A DNA stretch of 64,000 nucleotides, taken from contig NZ_JBPJAQ010000003.1 in the NCBI RefSeq assembly GCF_051172195.1, positions 1 through 64,000 of the forward strand, read 5' to 3'. A program made the position numbers and the translations under genes. Below are positions 1-7,899 of the stretch, one piece after another (position 1 is the first letter of the stretch; the number at the start of each line of letters is the position of its first letter). The stretch is from Paludibaculum fermentans_A (GTDB lineage: Bacteria > Acidobacteriota > Terriglobia > Bryobacterales > Bryobacteraceae). The notes beneath the pieces are model-generated. The model did not search any database. It worked only from the letters and a program-made list of their open reading frames with translations, and was not told where the DNA came from.

Positions 1-16
1 CCAGGACGTCCCCTTT
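1..16. repeat. Partial REP palindrome, same sequence as 1820-1835
   Basis: The first 16 bases (CCAGGACGTCCCCTTT) are identical to 1820-1835, the right half of the palindrome downstream of the RAYT transposase. The left half lies outside the window. REP palindromes of this type are mobilised by RAYT proteins such as the one encoded at 1029-1724. Confidence 0.6.
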
Positions 17-338
17 CCACGCGGCGGCAGAGGAGTTTGCGCGGCGAGAGGGCGTGCACTTGGTCCAACCTGCTGCTCAGTCCCTTTCCGATTTCGTCGG
101 CGCTAGCGGGAAGTTAGCGGGGAAAACTATCGATTTTATGTTTACCAGCTCTAATACGAGTAGGTCTGCAGGTTCCGCTTGGGTAAAGGCAGAGAATAGC
201 TTCTTTGAGCATGTTGCGAAATACGATGTTGTTGTCCTGCAAATGCGAAACTTGTCCAAGGCCCAGATCGCCGATGTAATGAGATGGATTGGGGCCCTCT
301 CGAGTGAGGACCAAGCCAAGATAAAATACCTAAACTAA
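3..338 (+). CDS. C-terminal fragment of a polymorphic-toxin-like protein (5' end outside window)
   Basis: The frame is open back to the window edge, so the true start is not visible; a GTG at 54 is an internal alternative. The readable part (about 111 residues) has a GKTIDFM stretch, a KYDVVVLQM strand and a final helix ending in KIKYLN. This layout resembles C-terminal toxin modules of CDI/RHS-type polymorphic toxins, which often end in a KADxVVxDLR-like strand. The next gene starts 2 bases after the stop and is the right size for an immunity protein. The frame reads through the REP-like sequence at 1-16, so the toxin may be only a displaced tail. The toxin class is inferred, not demonstrated. 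Confidence 0.45.
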   Translation, partial: RTSPFHAAAEEFARREGVHLVQPAAQSLSDFVGASGKLAGKTIDFMFTSSNTSRSAGSAWVKAENSFFEHVAKYDVVVLQMRNLSKAQIADVMRWIGALSSEDQAKIKYLN

Positions 339-340
339 AC

Positions 341-673
341 ATGTCAGCTTCAATTCTTCTTTCGGCTAACAACCGCTGGGATGTCCCCAAATGGATATTT
401 CACCAGTTCTTTGATGACATCCGAGCGGCATACCCGGCTAATAAACCACTTTGCGACTATCTTGAGCAGATCGAGCCAATTCTCCACGATGATCTAAATT
501 ACAGTCCCGACGAGGCCTGGGTCGCTCGGGTGTACAATGATGTTGCCAAGCGCATTGTGAGTGGAGATTTAGTAACCAGTTGTAACGCCGAAACGCGACT
601 TATCTATATATCGGCACTTCGCACGCTTTCAGAGTTGTTCGAGGCTGATGGTCGTTTTGCAGCTCAAGAGTGA
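341..673 (+). CDS. Small hypothetical protein, candidate immunity protein
   Basis: A 110-residue acidic, largely helical protein with no signal peptide or membrane segment. It starts with ATG 2 bases after the toxin-like tail, the usual spacing of a toxin-immunity pair. No family was recognised. The immunity role is inferred only from position and size. Its stop (TGA) overlaps an ATG of the next short frame. Base composition is lower in GC than most of the window, consistent with transfer. Confidence 0.45.
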   Translation: MSASILLSANNRWDVPKWIFHQFFDDIRAAYPANKPLCDYLEQIEPILHDDLNYSPDEAWVARVYNDVAKRIVSGDLVTSCNAETRLIYISALRTLSELFEADGRFAAQE

Positions 674-993
674 TGGGCGTCGACAGATTGGGAGGATTAC
701 TCGTAAGCAAATGCTTCACCGCATTCTACGATGAACTGGACCGGCTGACGAAGAAGACCTACACCGGGATGACGACGCCCGAAGAAATCCGGTGCTACGA
801 CGGTAAGGTCTATGACGCTACGAATAAAGTATGCTCCGATTCTGGGGCCACCGGAGAAGCCGGGTATCTGACGTGGGTGGGCAATTCGAGCTCCTGGACG
901 CAATACCGCCACCAGGAATTGGGACTGGTGAAGTGGAGCCAACAATCAACGCGAAGGTGGACGTCCTGGCCTGTCATTCTCGTATTTGGATGA
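670..993 (+). CDS. Short hypothetical frame of uncertain reality
   Basis: A 107-codon frame starting GTG or ATG (673) and overlapping the previous stop. It contains a Cys-bearing stretch around CYDGKVYDATNKVC and no recognisable domain. It ends 35 bases before the RAYT start. It may be a real orphan gene, a toxin remnant, or chance open frame. Confidence 0.25.
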   Translation: MMGVDRLGGLLVSKCFTAFYDELDRLTKKTYTGMTTPEEIRCYDGKVYDATNKVCSDSGATGEAGYLTWVGNSSSWTQYRHQELGLVKWSQQSTRRWTSWPVILVFG

Positions 994-1028
994 GAAATAA
1001 TCATCCTGCAGCGTACTGATTGATCAGA

Positions 1029-1724
1029 ATGCCTCGATCCGCTCGATTCATTGCGCCGTGTGTAGCGCATCACATTACCCAACGTGGTATCGACCGCCAG
1101 TCGGTGTTCCATTCCCGCCGAGACCGGCTGACCTACCTGAGTTTATTAAGGGAACAGGCGGCCGTCAGCAACCTCCCGATTCTGGCTTATTGCCTGATGG
1201 CCAATCACATACACCTGATTGCCGTGCCGCACGAGGCGCCGGTCCTAGCCGAAGTGATGCAGCGAGTGCACGGCCGGTACGCACAGTATTTGAACGCTCG
1301 CCGGGGTCGTTGTGGGCACCTTTGGCAGAACCGTTTCAATTCCTGTCCGTTGGGCGCATCGCATCTTTGGGCGGCCTTGCGCTATGTGGAAGTGAATCCA
1401 GTTCGGGCCGGACTCATGACAGACCCGCGGAGCTATGAATGGGCCAGCGCTGAGGCTCATCTATCGGGGGAAGATCCGGCGCGGATTGCGGACCTGTCGT
1501 TCTGGCGCGCGGCGGGCGCCGCCCCTGCTTGGGCGCGCCTGTTGGAGGAATCGGAAGTGGAAACTGAGCTAAGAAAGCTGCGTCGTGCCACACACTCTGG
1601 TCAGCCGTTTGGAGATCAGGCGTTTACGAAGGAAATGCGCGCGCAACGGGCTGTGCTTTGGGCAAAGGTGGCCGGAGAGTTGGCTCCAGCGAGGGAGGTC
1701 GAGGTACTGAGAGCCAGAGGGTGA
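1029..1724 (+). CDS. REP-associated tyrosine transposase (RAYT, Y1_Tnp/IS200-like)
   Basis: A 231-residue Y1 HUH transposase of the REP-associated class. It begins MPRSARFIAP and continues HHITQRG, the usual RAYT N-terminus. The metal-binding HUH motif is NHIHLI near residue 64. The segment RYVEVNPVRAGL carries the expected catalytic tyrosine. ATG 1029 is preferred over TTG 1020 because family members start at this MPR. RAYT proteins nick and mobilise short palindromes rather than a classic IS, and a matching palindrome lies 85 bases after the stop. It appears intact. Confidence 0.9.
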   Translation: MPRSARFIAPCVAHHITQRGIDRQSVFHSRRDRLTYLSLLREQAAVSNLPILAYCLMANHIHLIAVPHEAPVLAEVMQRVHGRYAQYLNARRGRCGHLWQNRFNSCPLGASHLWAALRYVEVNPVRAGLMTDPRSYEWASAEAHLSGEDPARIADLSFWRAAGAAPAWARLLEESEVETELRKLRRATHSGQPFGDQAFTKEMRAQRAVLWAKVAGELAPAREVEVLRARG

Positions 1725-1808
1725 ATGAGGCGGAGCCAGTGTGATCGGAAGCGTTCGCTTCGAGTAGAATGCTGAGTGTATGGTCTGGAAAGATATATAG
1801 GAAAATCG

Positions 1809-1836
1809 AAAGGGACAGTCCAGGACGTCCCCTTTT
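1809..1836. repeat. REP palindrome downstream of the RAYT gene
   Basis: GGGACAGTCC and GGACGTCCCC form an imperfect stem around a central A, flanked by A-run and T-run. Its right half recurs exactly at 1-16, and a related half (AAAAGGGGACA) occurs at 2109. Placement next to a RAYT gene fits a mobilised REP element. Confidence 0.7.
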
Positions 1837-1839
1837 CAT

Positions 1840-2064
1840 GGTATTAATCTCTATCCGAATCTACCGCAGTCGAAAAATGGCTACTTATTCAGTCTAGCAG
1901 TTGCAGGGCGCCACTACAGCGTTATCGCAGACCCAATTCAGCGTGATGTGACCGGCTTTCGGTCGTTCTATGTCGACGAGACGCGGATACTCCGATGTGA
2001 ATACGGACGGGCCGCCTCATCAAAAAGTCCGGAGTTGAACCTTGTCAAGTCTCCCATCAATTGA
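1840..2064 (+). pseudogene. Decapitated pilin-like (prepilin C-terminal) fragment
   Basis: Reading in the frame of GGT at 1840 gives a 74-residue open tail ending at TGA 2062. It contains NLYPNLPQSKNGYLFSLA, then a Y-x-x-I-A-D-P strand, then FRSFYVDETRILR. This is the pattern of the C-terminal region of type IV pilin-like or general-secretion GspG-like proteins common in acidobacteria (a KNGY strand, an 'A-x-P' strand and an 'RSFYxDExxxIR' end). The N-terminal pilin helix is absent; the frame runs straight into the REP palindrome. It is most likely a remnant left by an insertion or deletion. Confidence 0.6.
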
Positions 2065-2267
2065 TATGGAGCAAGGGCCGCTCTATACACAGCAGAATGA
2101 TTTAGTCGAAAAGGGGACACCCTGGCCTGTGGGTGCGCCGGCATCCGCTGGTCGGCTTGGCGCACCAATCGGTGAGGTTACGGTGTGGTTGTCGCGGCGG
2201 GGGCCGCAGCCGTTGACGGCCTGGGCCGGCGAGGCTCTGGCGCCCAGGGCTGCGGCCAGAACCGGTT

Positions 2268-2900
2268 TTATGGCGCAGGGAGAATGTAGCCGAAGTAGCT
2301 GATGTGGACGCTGCCACTCGCACTGCCGGGGCCCGTATAGATGTTCTCGCAGAGCCAGTCGTCTTTGGTCAGGCGGAGCCGGACCGGTTGCACGGCCACA
2401 TAATGGTACGCGGTCGCGCTTGGACCCGCATAGTGCTGGCCTTGCGGCTGCAGCCCGAGGTGGATGGCGCCCACTTCCGACTCCTGCGTGCCCAGCGAGC
2501 CGCTCTTCGTCGCGCCGACGGCGACATAGGCACCCTGTCCGGCGCTGGAGGTGATCATCTTCACGCTGATCAGTTCGATCACCATCACTCCTCCGTCCGG
2601 GATCGCGAATCCAGAGCCGCAGCCTCCACCGCCGTCTCCCAGTCCGCCGCTCATATGGGTCCAGAAATTCGTCAGGATGGTCTGCCGGTCGGCTCCATCC
2701 AGATTGCGGACAATCACCGGTTTCGCTGTTGTCGTGGCATTCACGCCTACAGGCGTCTGCCTCGTGCTGGTCCACGAGCGTGTAATGACAGGCTTCGCCG
2801 TTTGGGCCATGCCGGGCCAGGGGATCAAGGTAGCAAACGCCAGCGCGGCAACGGCGCACCCCGTTGTCGCGGGCATTCGATGACGGATACTGCGCATCAT
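2268..2900 (-). CDS. Secreted hypothetical protein
   Basis: About 210 residues. ATG at 2900 is chosen because GGAGGAGG sits just upstream and a good signal peptide follows (basic start, hydrophobic AVAALAFATLI, then a Met-Ala-Gln cleavage region). The mature part has a Gly-rich stretch (GGLGDGGGGCGSG) and beta-rich sequence with two Cys. No family recognised. The gene precedes or follows no obvious operon partner; the next minus-strand gene upstream is a separately initiated secreted protein. Confidence 0.65.
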   Translation of the reverse strand: MMRSIRHRMPATTGCAVAALAFATLIPWPGMAQTAKPVITRSWTSTRQTPVGVNATTTAKPVIVRNLDGADRQTILTNFWTHMSGGLGDGGGGCGSGFAIPDGGVMVIELISVKMITSSAGQGAYVAVGATKSGSLGTQESEVGAIHLGLQPQGQHYAGPSATAYHYVAVQPVRLRLTKDDWLCENIYTGPGSASGSVHISYFGYILPAP

Positions 2901-3008
2901 GTCCTCCTCCGTAGGGTATTGGGGGTTGTTCCAAGCATATTTAGATTGCGCTGCGGGCATGCGGGCACACGGCTCGCGGTCGAGGGCGTGTGCCGGAATC
3001 ACGCACAG

Positions 3009-3620
3009 TCACATTGATTTGTGCGCGGCCCTGAATGCCGCAGCCAGTATGGCCAGGGCCAGCAAAGACGCGGAACCCGGCTCGGGTACCGGGGCTCCAT
3101 TGTCCGTCGTGATGTCGAGCGCGTAGGCGGGCGTGCGATCGGAGAGCGTCCTCCAGTCGAAATAACTACCCAAGCCTACGAAGCCGTCGCCGAGCGTGCC
3201 CGCGCCCCAGTTTTCGGCAAACGACATGTTGCCGAAGGTGCTGAGGGCGAGTGTATAAGCGCCCGGCGCCAGTCCGGTGAGAACCAGGCGGGGATCCGCG
3301 CAGAACGGTGCGGCGGCGCCCGGCGGGCAGCCCCCATCGTCGTCCGAAGCGAGGAAGGTGGCGGTGGGACCGCTGCCGGAAAAGACGGAAAGGTAGCCAT
3401 CCAGGCCGCCAGGTGGGATGACCGCTCCAGCCGCGTTGACTCCTCCGCCATAGCCCCAGCCCTGGATCGTCAGGTTGCCACCTGGCGCAACCGTCACAGC
3501 GTAAATAAAGACATCGTTGGGATCGCCGGCAGCCAGGCTGCCCACGATGGAAATTGTGCCCGCGGACGCAGAGAATGCGCCCAGCACAGAAAACAGAAGT
3601 ACGCCCCACGAGTGAGGCAT
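3009..3620 (-). CDS. Secreted DVUA0089-like protein with PEP-CTERM-like C-terminus
   Basis: A 203-residue exported protein. It has an N-terminal signal (MPHSWGVLLFSVLGAFSASA), then a beta-sandwich with FIYAVTVAPGGNLTIQGWGY and a DDDGGCPPG loop, as in DVUA0089-family proteins. The C-terminus reads VPEPGSASLLALAILAAAFRA: a PEP motif, a membrane helix and a basic end, the PEP-CTERM sorting layout recognised by exosortase/archaeosortase systems. It is probably anchored or sorted to the cell surface. No exosortase is in the window. Confidence 0.8.
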   Translation of the reverse strand: MPHSWGVLLFSVLGAFSASAGTISIVGSLAAGDPNDVFIYAVTVAPGGNLTIQGWGYGGGVNAAGAVIPPGGLDGYLSVFSGSGPTATFLASDDDGGCPPGAAAPFCADPRLVLTGLAPGAYTLALSTFGNMSFAENWGAGTLGDGFVGLGSYFDWRTLSDRTPAYALDITTDNGAPVPEPGSASLLALAILAAAFRAAHKSM

Positions 3621-3714
3621 GTGATCTCCTCCGGCGCGATAGTACGCCTGTCCGTAGGTTGGGACAAGCCCCTATTTGGGCGTATTTCCGCTGGTGGGAC
3701 GTCCTGCTGCCGCG

Positions 3715-4479
3715 TCAGACCATGAACGCGCCGCCGTTGATCTCGATGGTCTGGCCGATGATGTTGCGGGCGGCATTGGAGCAGAGGAAGAGCGCGACTT
3801 CCGCCATGTCCTCGTTGGTGGAGAGGCGGCCTTGGGGTGTCATTTTCACAACTCCGTCGAGGATCTCGCGGGTGGAGAAGCGGGCGTGGAAGTCGTTGTC
3901 CACGGTGCCGGGGCTGATGGCGTTGACACGGATTCCGGCAGGAGCCAGTTCTTTGGCCAGGCCCTTGGTCATGGCGGCTACGGCTGCTTTGGAGGCTGAG
4001 TAGATGGTGGCTCCGGGGCCTCCGCCGTTGCGGGCCGCGATGGAGCTGAGGTTCACGATGACGCCGGAGCCGCGGGCGATCATGCCGGGCGCTACTGCCT
4101 GTGTAATGAACCACACGCTTTTGGCATTGAGGTCCATCACCTGGTTGTAGGTGGCCAAGTCCATGTCGGCCAGTTTGGCGCGCTTGAGCAGCGAGCCGGC
4201 GTTGTTGATGAGGAAGTCGATGAAGGCGGAGTAGGGCTTGAGGGTTTCGAGGAAGGCCGTGATGCCGGCTTCGTGGGCGAGTTCACCGTGCAACAGCACG
4301 ACCTTGGCGCCGGCGGCTTCGACGGCTTTGGCGGTCTCCCGGGCGCCTTCCAGGCCACTGGCGTAGTGGATGAGAACCTGGGTGCAGCCGGCCTGTGCCA
4401 GGGCGATGGCGGTCGCCGCGCCGATGCCCCGGGATGCGCCGGTGACCAGCGCCGTTTTGCCTTGAAACTCTTGAGCCAT
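3715..4479 (-). CDS. Short-chain dehydrogenase/reductase (SDR)
   Basis: A 254-residue classical SDR. The Rossmann motif TGASRGIG is at residues 13-20, NNAG at 92-95, the catalytic Ser near 146, and YSASK gives Tyr160 and Lys164. The C-terminal GQTIEINGGAFMV is typical of FabG-like members. The substrate cannot be read from sequence. It is the last gene of a tight minus-strand operon: it starts 3 bases after the cyclase-family gene ends. It may act on the product of that hydrolase, but this is inference. Confidence 0.9.
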   Translation of the reverse strand: MAQEFQGKTALVTGASRGIGAATAIALAQAGCTQVLIHYASGLEGARETAKAVEAAGAKVVLLHGELAHEAGITAFLETLKPYSAFIDFLINNAGSLLKRAKLADMDLATYNQVMDLNAKSVWFITQAVAPGMIARGSGVIVNLSSIAARNGGGPGATIYSASKAAVAAMTKGLAKELAPAGIRVNAISPGTVDNDFHARFSTREILDGVVKMTPQGRLSTNEDMAEVALFLCSNAARNIIGQTIEINGGAFMV

Positions 4480-4482
4480 GCC

Positions 4483-5229
4483 TTATTCTTCCACTATCGC
4501 GAAGGGGCGCAGAGGGGAGCCTGTCGCGCCGACGATCTTCAGGGGCGAGGCGATAAAGAGGAACTCCGTCACCTTCTCCTGCGCGAGTTGTTCCAGGTTG
4601 AGGCACTCGATGAGGTGGATGCCGCTTTCGACCAGCATGTGCATATGGACTTCCATGCGGGGCGAGGGAATGCGCTCCACCGCGACATTGTCGGCGCCCA
4701 CGGCATAGATGTGCCGGGAGGACAGCCAGTGGGCGGCTTCGAGCGTGATGCCGGGTTGGCGCTGTTCGTTGACGAAGGCGCGGGCGTTGGTCCAATGGCG
4801 GCCCCAACCGGTGCGGACGAGGACGACATCGCCGGGTTCGATGGGGCAGCGGGCGGCCTGTTCCAGTTCCGCTACGCCGATGGATTCGTCTTCGGCCAAT
4901 TCGCGATCGGCGGCGACATCGAGGAGAACGCCGCGGCGGACGACGGGCGGGACGAGGTCGATGCCGACTTCGCGCGGCGATTTGCCTTGGTAGAGCAGAC
5001 CGTTGCAGGAGAAGTGGCCGAGGCCATCGATGTGGGTGCCGACGTGGGTGCCGAGGGCGATCATTTCGGCCGCGGCGGAGACGCCGCCGGGCAGGACGTA
5101 GTCGCCGTGCTCCTTGGTCATGGCCATGGCGAAGGGCGGATGCGTGGGCCAGTGGGGCATACCCACGAACCAAGTCTGAGCGAGATCAATGACTCGCGCC
5201 TGCCTGAGCTGCTCCAGTAACTGTTTCAT
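4483..5229 (-). CDS. Cyclase-family (kynurenine-formamidase-like) metal hydrolase
   Basis: About 248 residues from ATG 5229 (MKQLLEQLRQ). The signature HVGTHIDGLGH (residues 62-72) provides the His/Asp metal ligands of the cyclase family (PF04199), which includes bacterial kynurenine formamidase and polyketide-type cyclases. A downstream GDVVLVRTGWG strand is also typical. The 5' end overlaps the antiporter gene by 44 bases, so translation is probably coupled. The substrate is unknown. No other kynurenine-pathway gene is nearby, so formamidase activity is not supported by context. Confidence 0.85.
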   Translation of the reverse strand: MKQLLEQLRQARVIDLAQTWFVGMPHWPTHPPFAMAMTKEHGDYVLPGGVSAAAEMIALGTHVGTHIDGLGHFSCNGLLYQGKSPREVGIDLVPPVVRRGVLLDVAADRELAEDESIGVAELEQAARCPIEPGDVVLVRTGWGRHWTNARAFVNEQRQPGITLEAAHWLSSRHIYAVGADNVAVERIPSPRMEVHMHMLVESGIHLIECLNLEQLAQEKVTEFLFIASPLKIVGATGSPLRPFAIVEE

Positions 5230-6322
5230 GACTCCCCATCTCCGGCAGGAAGTAGAACGAGATGCCGAGGATGATATACACCGCCAAGAGCATCGCGCCT
5301 TCCAGCCAATTGGACTCTCCGTCACTGGCGATTTCGCCGACGATCACCACGGACAGTACCACAGCCAGAACCTCGGCAGGGGAGAAGACGAGGTCCATGG
5401 GCCGGGGGCCGATGAACTGGCTGGCCAGGACGAGGATGGGAGCGACGAACAGGGCGACCTGGATGCTGGAGCCGATGGCGATGGACAGGCTGAGGTCCAT
5501 GCGATTCTTGAGGGCCATGAGGATGGCGGTGGAGTGTTCGGCCGCATTGCCGATGATGGCGACGACGATGACGCCGACGAAGACGCTGGTCATGCCGAAG
5601 GTGTGGGCGGCCTGTTCGACGCTGCCGACGAGGATTTCGCTCATCCAGGCGATGAAGGCAGTGGCGACGGCCAGCACGGTGACGGACTTGGTGACGCTCC
5701 AACCGGGGTGGTGGTCGTGAGGGGATTCGGTCTCCTCGCTGGTGGGCAGGCCTTTGAAGAGCTGCTTGTGGGTGACGAGGGAAAAGATGAGATGGCCGGT
5801 GTAGATGAGGAGGAGGACGACGCTGATCTCGACGCTGAGGCCGCCTTCCTTGGCGATGCCCTTGGCTCCGGCCAGGTGGTGGAACATGGCGGGGACGACG
5901 AGCGAGATGCCGGCCAGGGTGAGCAGTGTCGATTGCGTGCGGGCGGCGGTGGCCTGGAAGCGCTGGATGCGGTATTTCAAGCCGCCGGCAAAGGTGGAGG
6001 CGCCGGCGACGAGCAGGATGTTGCCGATGATGGAGCCGGTGAGGGACGCCTTGACGACGTCGTGGAGCCCTTTCTGGAGGGCGGCCAGGGCGATGATGAG
6101 CTCGGCGGCATTGCCGAAGGTGGCGTTGAGCAGGCCGCCTACGCCTTCGCCGGTGTGGGCGGCGAGATGCTCAGTGGCATGGCCCAGCCAGCCCGCGAGA
6201 GGCAGGATGGCGAGACAGGCACAGACAAATATCGTGACGTGATCCGTGGGACGCAGATACTCCAAGCCCACGGTCACCGGTACGAATACCAGAAACCAAT
6301 CCAACGAAAACCTGATCTTCAT
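5186..6322 (-). CDS. cax: Calcium/proton antiporter, CaCA superfamily
   Basis: A 378-residue inner-membrane cation exchanger with about 11 hydrophobic segments. The two inverted alpha repeats are visible as GNAAE at residues 70-74 and GNAAE at 258-262, which bind the cation in Cax proteins. A loop rich in Glu and His (about 195-207) separates the halves. It exchanges Ca2+ for H+. The start ATG overlaps the Hsp70-like stop by 4 bases (ATGA), so the genes are co-translated. Confidence 0.9.
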   Translation of the reverse strand: MKIRFSLDWFLVFVPVTVGLEYLRPTDHVTIFVCACLAILPLAGWLGHATEHLAAHTGEGVGGLLNATFGNAAELIIALAALQKGLHDVVKASLTGSIIGNILLVAGASTFAGGLKYRIQRFQATAARTQSTLLTLAGISLVVPAMFHHLAGAKGIAKEGGLSVEISVVLLLIYTGHLIFSLVTHKQLFKGLPTSEETESPHDHHPGWSVTKSVTVLAVATAFIAWMSEILVGSVEQAAHTFGMTSVFVGVIVVAIIGNAAEHSTAILMALKNRMDLSLSIAIGSSIQVALFVAPILVLASQFIGPRPMDLVFSPAEVLAVVLSVVIVGEIASDGESNWLEGAMLLAVYIILGISFYFLPEMGSHETVTGAAQAGASH

Positions 6323-7893
6323 CCCTTGCGCGCCGCCCTCTTCCTGGATTTCACCTGTTGTACCGGCCTGTCGCCTGCAGCCCAGCGGCCCAGACGGTAT
6401 TTTCGATCATAGCCGGAGGTCAGGTTCGAGATTCGCACAAGTACGGCGCCGCTGGCATCGGCGGTGTAGCACTCCTCGATCATCTGAGGTTCCGCGACGG
6501 CGTCATGAGTGATGGGGACAGTGGTCAAATCGTCGAGTGCGGCGAGGGCCGGATCGAAGGGGAAGCGGATTTCGTCCCAGGCGGTGATGTCGCCGGTGGG
6601 TTCGGAATGGGGTCCGCGGCTGGAGCATTCCAGATACCTGAAGTGGCCGATGTTGTGGACCGGGGTATAGCGGCGGACGCGTTCCAGCGGCGGCTCGCCG
6701 GGGCCGGGCAGCTCGAGGCCGCGCTCGAACAGGGGATCGAAGACCATCACGCGTCCGGCTTCGCTCTCGCGCCAGACTCCGAAGAAGCGGGTGAAGCGTT
6801 CGCGGAGTTGATAGACGGGCTGGGCGTCGGCTTGAATGGCGAGGCCGATGGCGGTGGCGGAGCGGGTATAGGCCGAGCGTTTGACGCGCCGGCCAAATTC
6901 TTCGCGGAGCTGGCGTCCGATCAAGGGCAGTTCGCTGGCGCCGCCGGTGATGTAGAGCGAGACGGATTCGCCTTCGGGCACGCGCTGCAGGAGGTCGTGG
7001 GTGGCGTGGAGGGTCTCCTGGATGAGCGGCTGGCAGTGATCGAAAAACTCGTTGACGGGGACAGCGACCTGGGGCCAGCCCTCGCGGACGCTATCGAGGT
7101 CGACGATGAGGCGGCGTGTGTTGGGGTGGAGTGATTCCTTCTTCTCGCGGCACTCTTCCAGCAGCAGGAACTCTTCGTGGGCGGTGAGTTCGGAGGGTGC
7201 GTGGCCGGCTTTCTCGAGAGCGAGTTCGGCGAGGATCTCGTCGAAGTCGTCGCCGCCGAGGGTGGAAATGCCTTCGGTGGCGGCGACGGTATGGCTGCGG
7301 TCCTCCTTGAGGACGAGAGAGACATCGAAGGTGCCGCCGCCGAGATCGTAGACGAGGACGCGCTCCGGCGCTTTGGCATCGTCCGCCGCGAGACGGTGGG
7401 CGTACTCGATGCTGGCGGCCGAGGGTTCGTTGAGCAGCCCGGCGACGGTGAAGCCGGCCTGGCGAAAGCCTTCGGCGGTGAGGAAGCGCTGGTTGGAGTT
7501 GGCGTTGGCGGGTACGCCGAGCATGACTTCGAGCGGCTCGCCGTCGAGGATGGGGAGGGACGAATGGTGGAGCAGCTGTTCGCGCACATAGCCGAGGAGT
7601 TCGGCCAGCAGTTGGTGCATGGGCAGGTGGTGCGTGCCGAGGTCGATGCGGGTTTCCGGACCGGCGTCGGCCAGCACGCGTTTGATGCTGCGGATGAGGA
7701 GGATCCCCTCGGTGCCCTGGGCCGCCCAGGCGTCCCAGCCGTAGAGGCGGGTTGTGCCGCGGACCGCGATGAGGGGTGGAATCCACTCGCGCGAGGCGCC
7801 GTCGGGGCATTCGAAGGCCGCAACGGGGTAGTTGCCCCGGTCTACTGCCGCTACCACGATTCGCGTCGTGCCGAAATCGATGCCGAGCCGCAT
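6319..7893 (-). CDS. Hsp70-family ATPase (DnaK-like, non-canonical C-terminus)
   Basis: 524 residues. The actin-like ATPase core is clear: phosphate-1 motif GIDFGTTRIVVA at the N-terminus, LVYDLGGGTFDVSL near residue 200, and YITGGASELPLI in the adenosine region. It is shorter than DnaK (about 640), and the last ~150 residues do not look like the usual beta-sandwich plus helical lid. It therefore resembles the 'Hsp70 family' orphan proteins found across acidobacteria and planctomycetes rather than true DnaK. No DnaJ or GrpE is adjacent. The role is unknown. It starts 6 bases after the siroheme-type dehydrogenase gene. Confidence 0.85.
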   Translation of the reverse strand: MRLGIDFGTTRIVVAAVDRGNYPVAAFECPDGASREWIPPLIAVRGTTRLYGWDAWAAQGTEGILLIRSIKRVLADAGPETRIDLGTHHLPMHQLLAELLGYVREQLLHHSSLPILDGEPLEVMLGVPANANSNQRFLTAEGFRQAGFTVAGLLNEPSAASIEYAHRLAADDAKAPERVLVYDLGGGTFDVSLVLKEDRSHTVAATEGISTLGGDDFDEILAELALEKAGHAPSELTAHEEFLLLEECREKKESLHPNTRRLIVDLDSVREGWPQVAVPVNEFFDHCQPLIQETLHATHDLLQRVPEGESVSLYITGGASELPLIGRQLREEFGRRVKRSAYTRSATAIGLAIQADAQPVYQLRERFTRFFGVWRESEAGRVMVFDPLFERGLELPGPGEPPLERVRRYTPVHNIGHFRYLECSSRGPHSEPTGDITAWDEIRFPFDPALAALDDLTTVPITHDAVAEPQMIEECYTADASGAVLVRISNLTSGYDRKYRLGRWAAGDRPVQQVKSRKRAARKG

Positions 7894-7899
7894 GTGGAA

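Noticed and set aside
2083..2934. Long minus-strand frame (283 codons) over the secreted protein gene
   Set aside because: Arg/Pro-rich with no recognisable sequence; the overlapping frame at 2268-2900 has a signal peptide and ribosome site and is the real gene.
4483..5229. Kynurenine formamidase assignment of the cyclase
   Set aside because: The metal motif is shared by many cyclase-family enzymes and no tryptophan-degradation gene is nearby.
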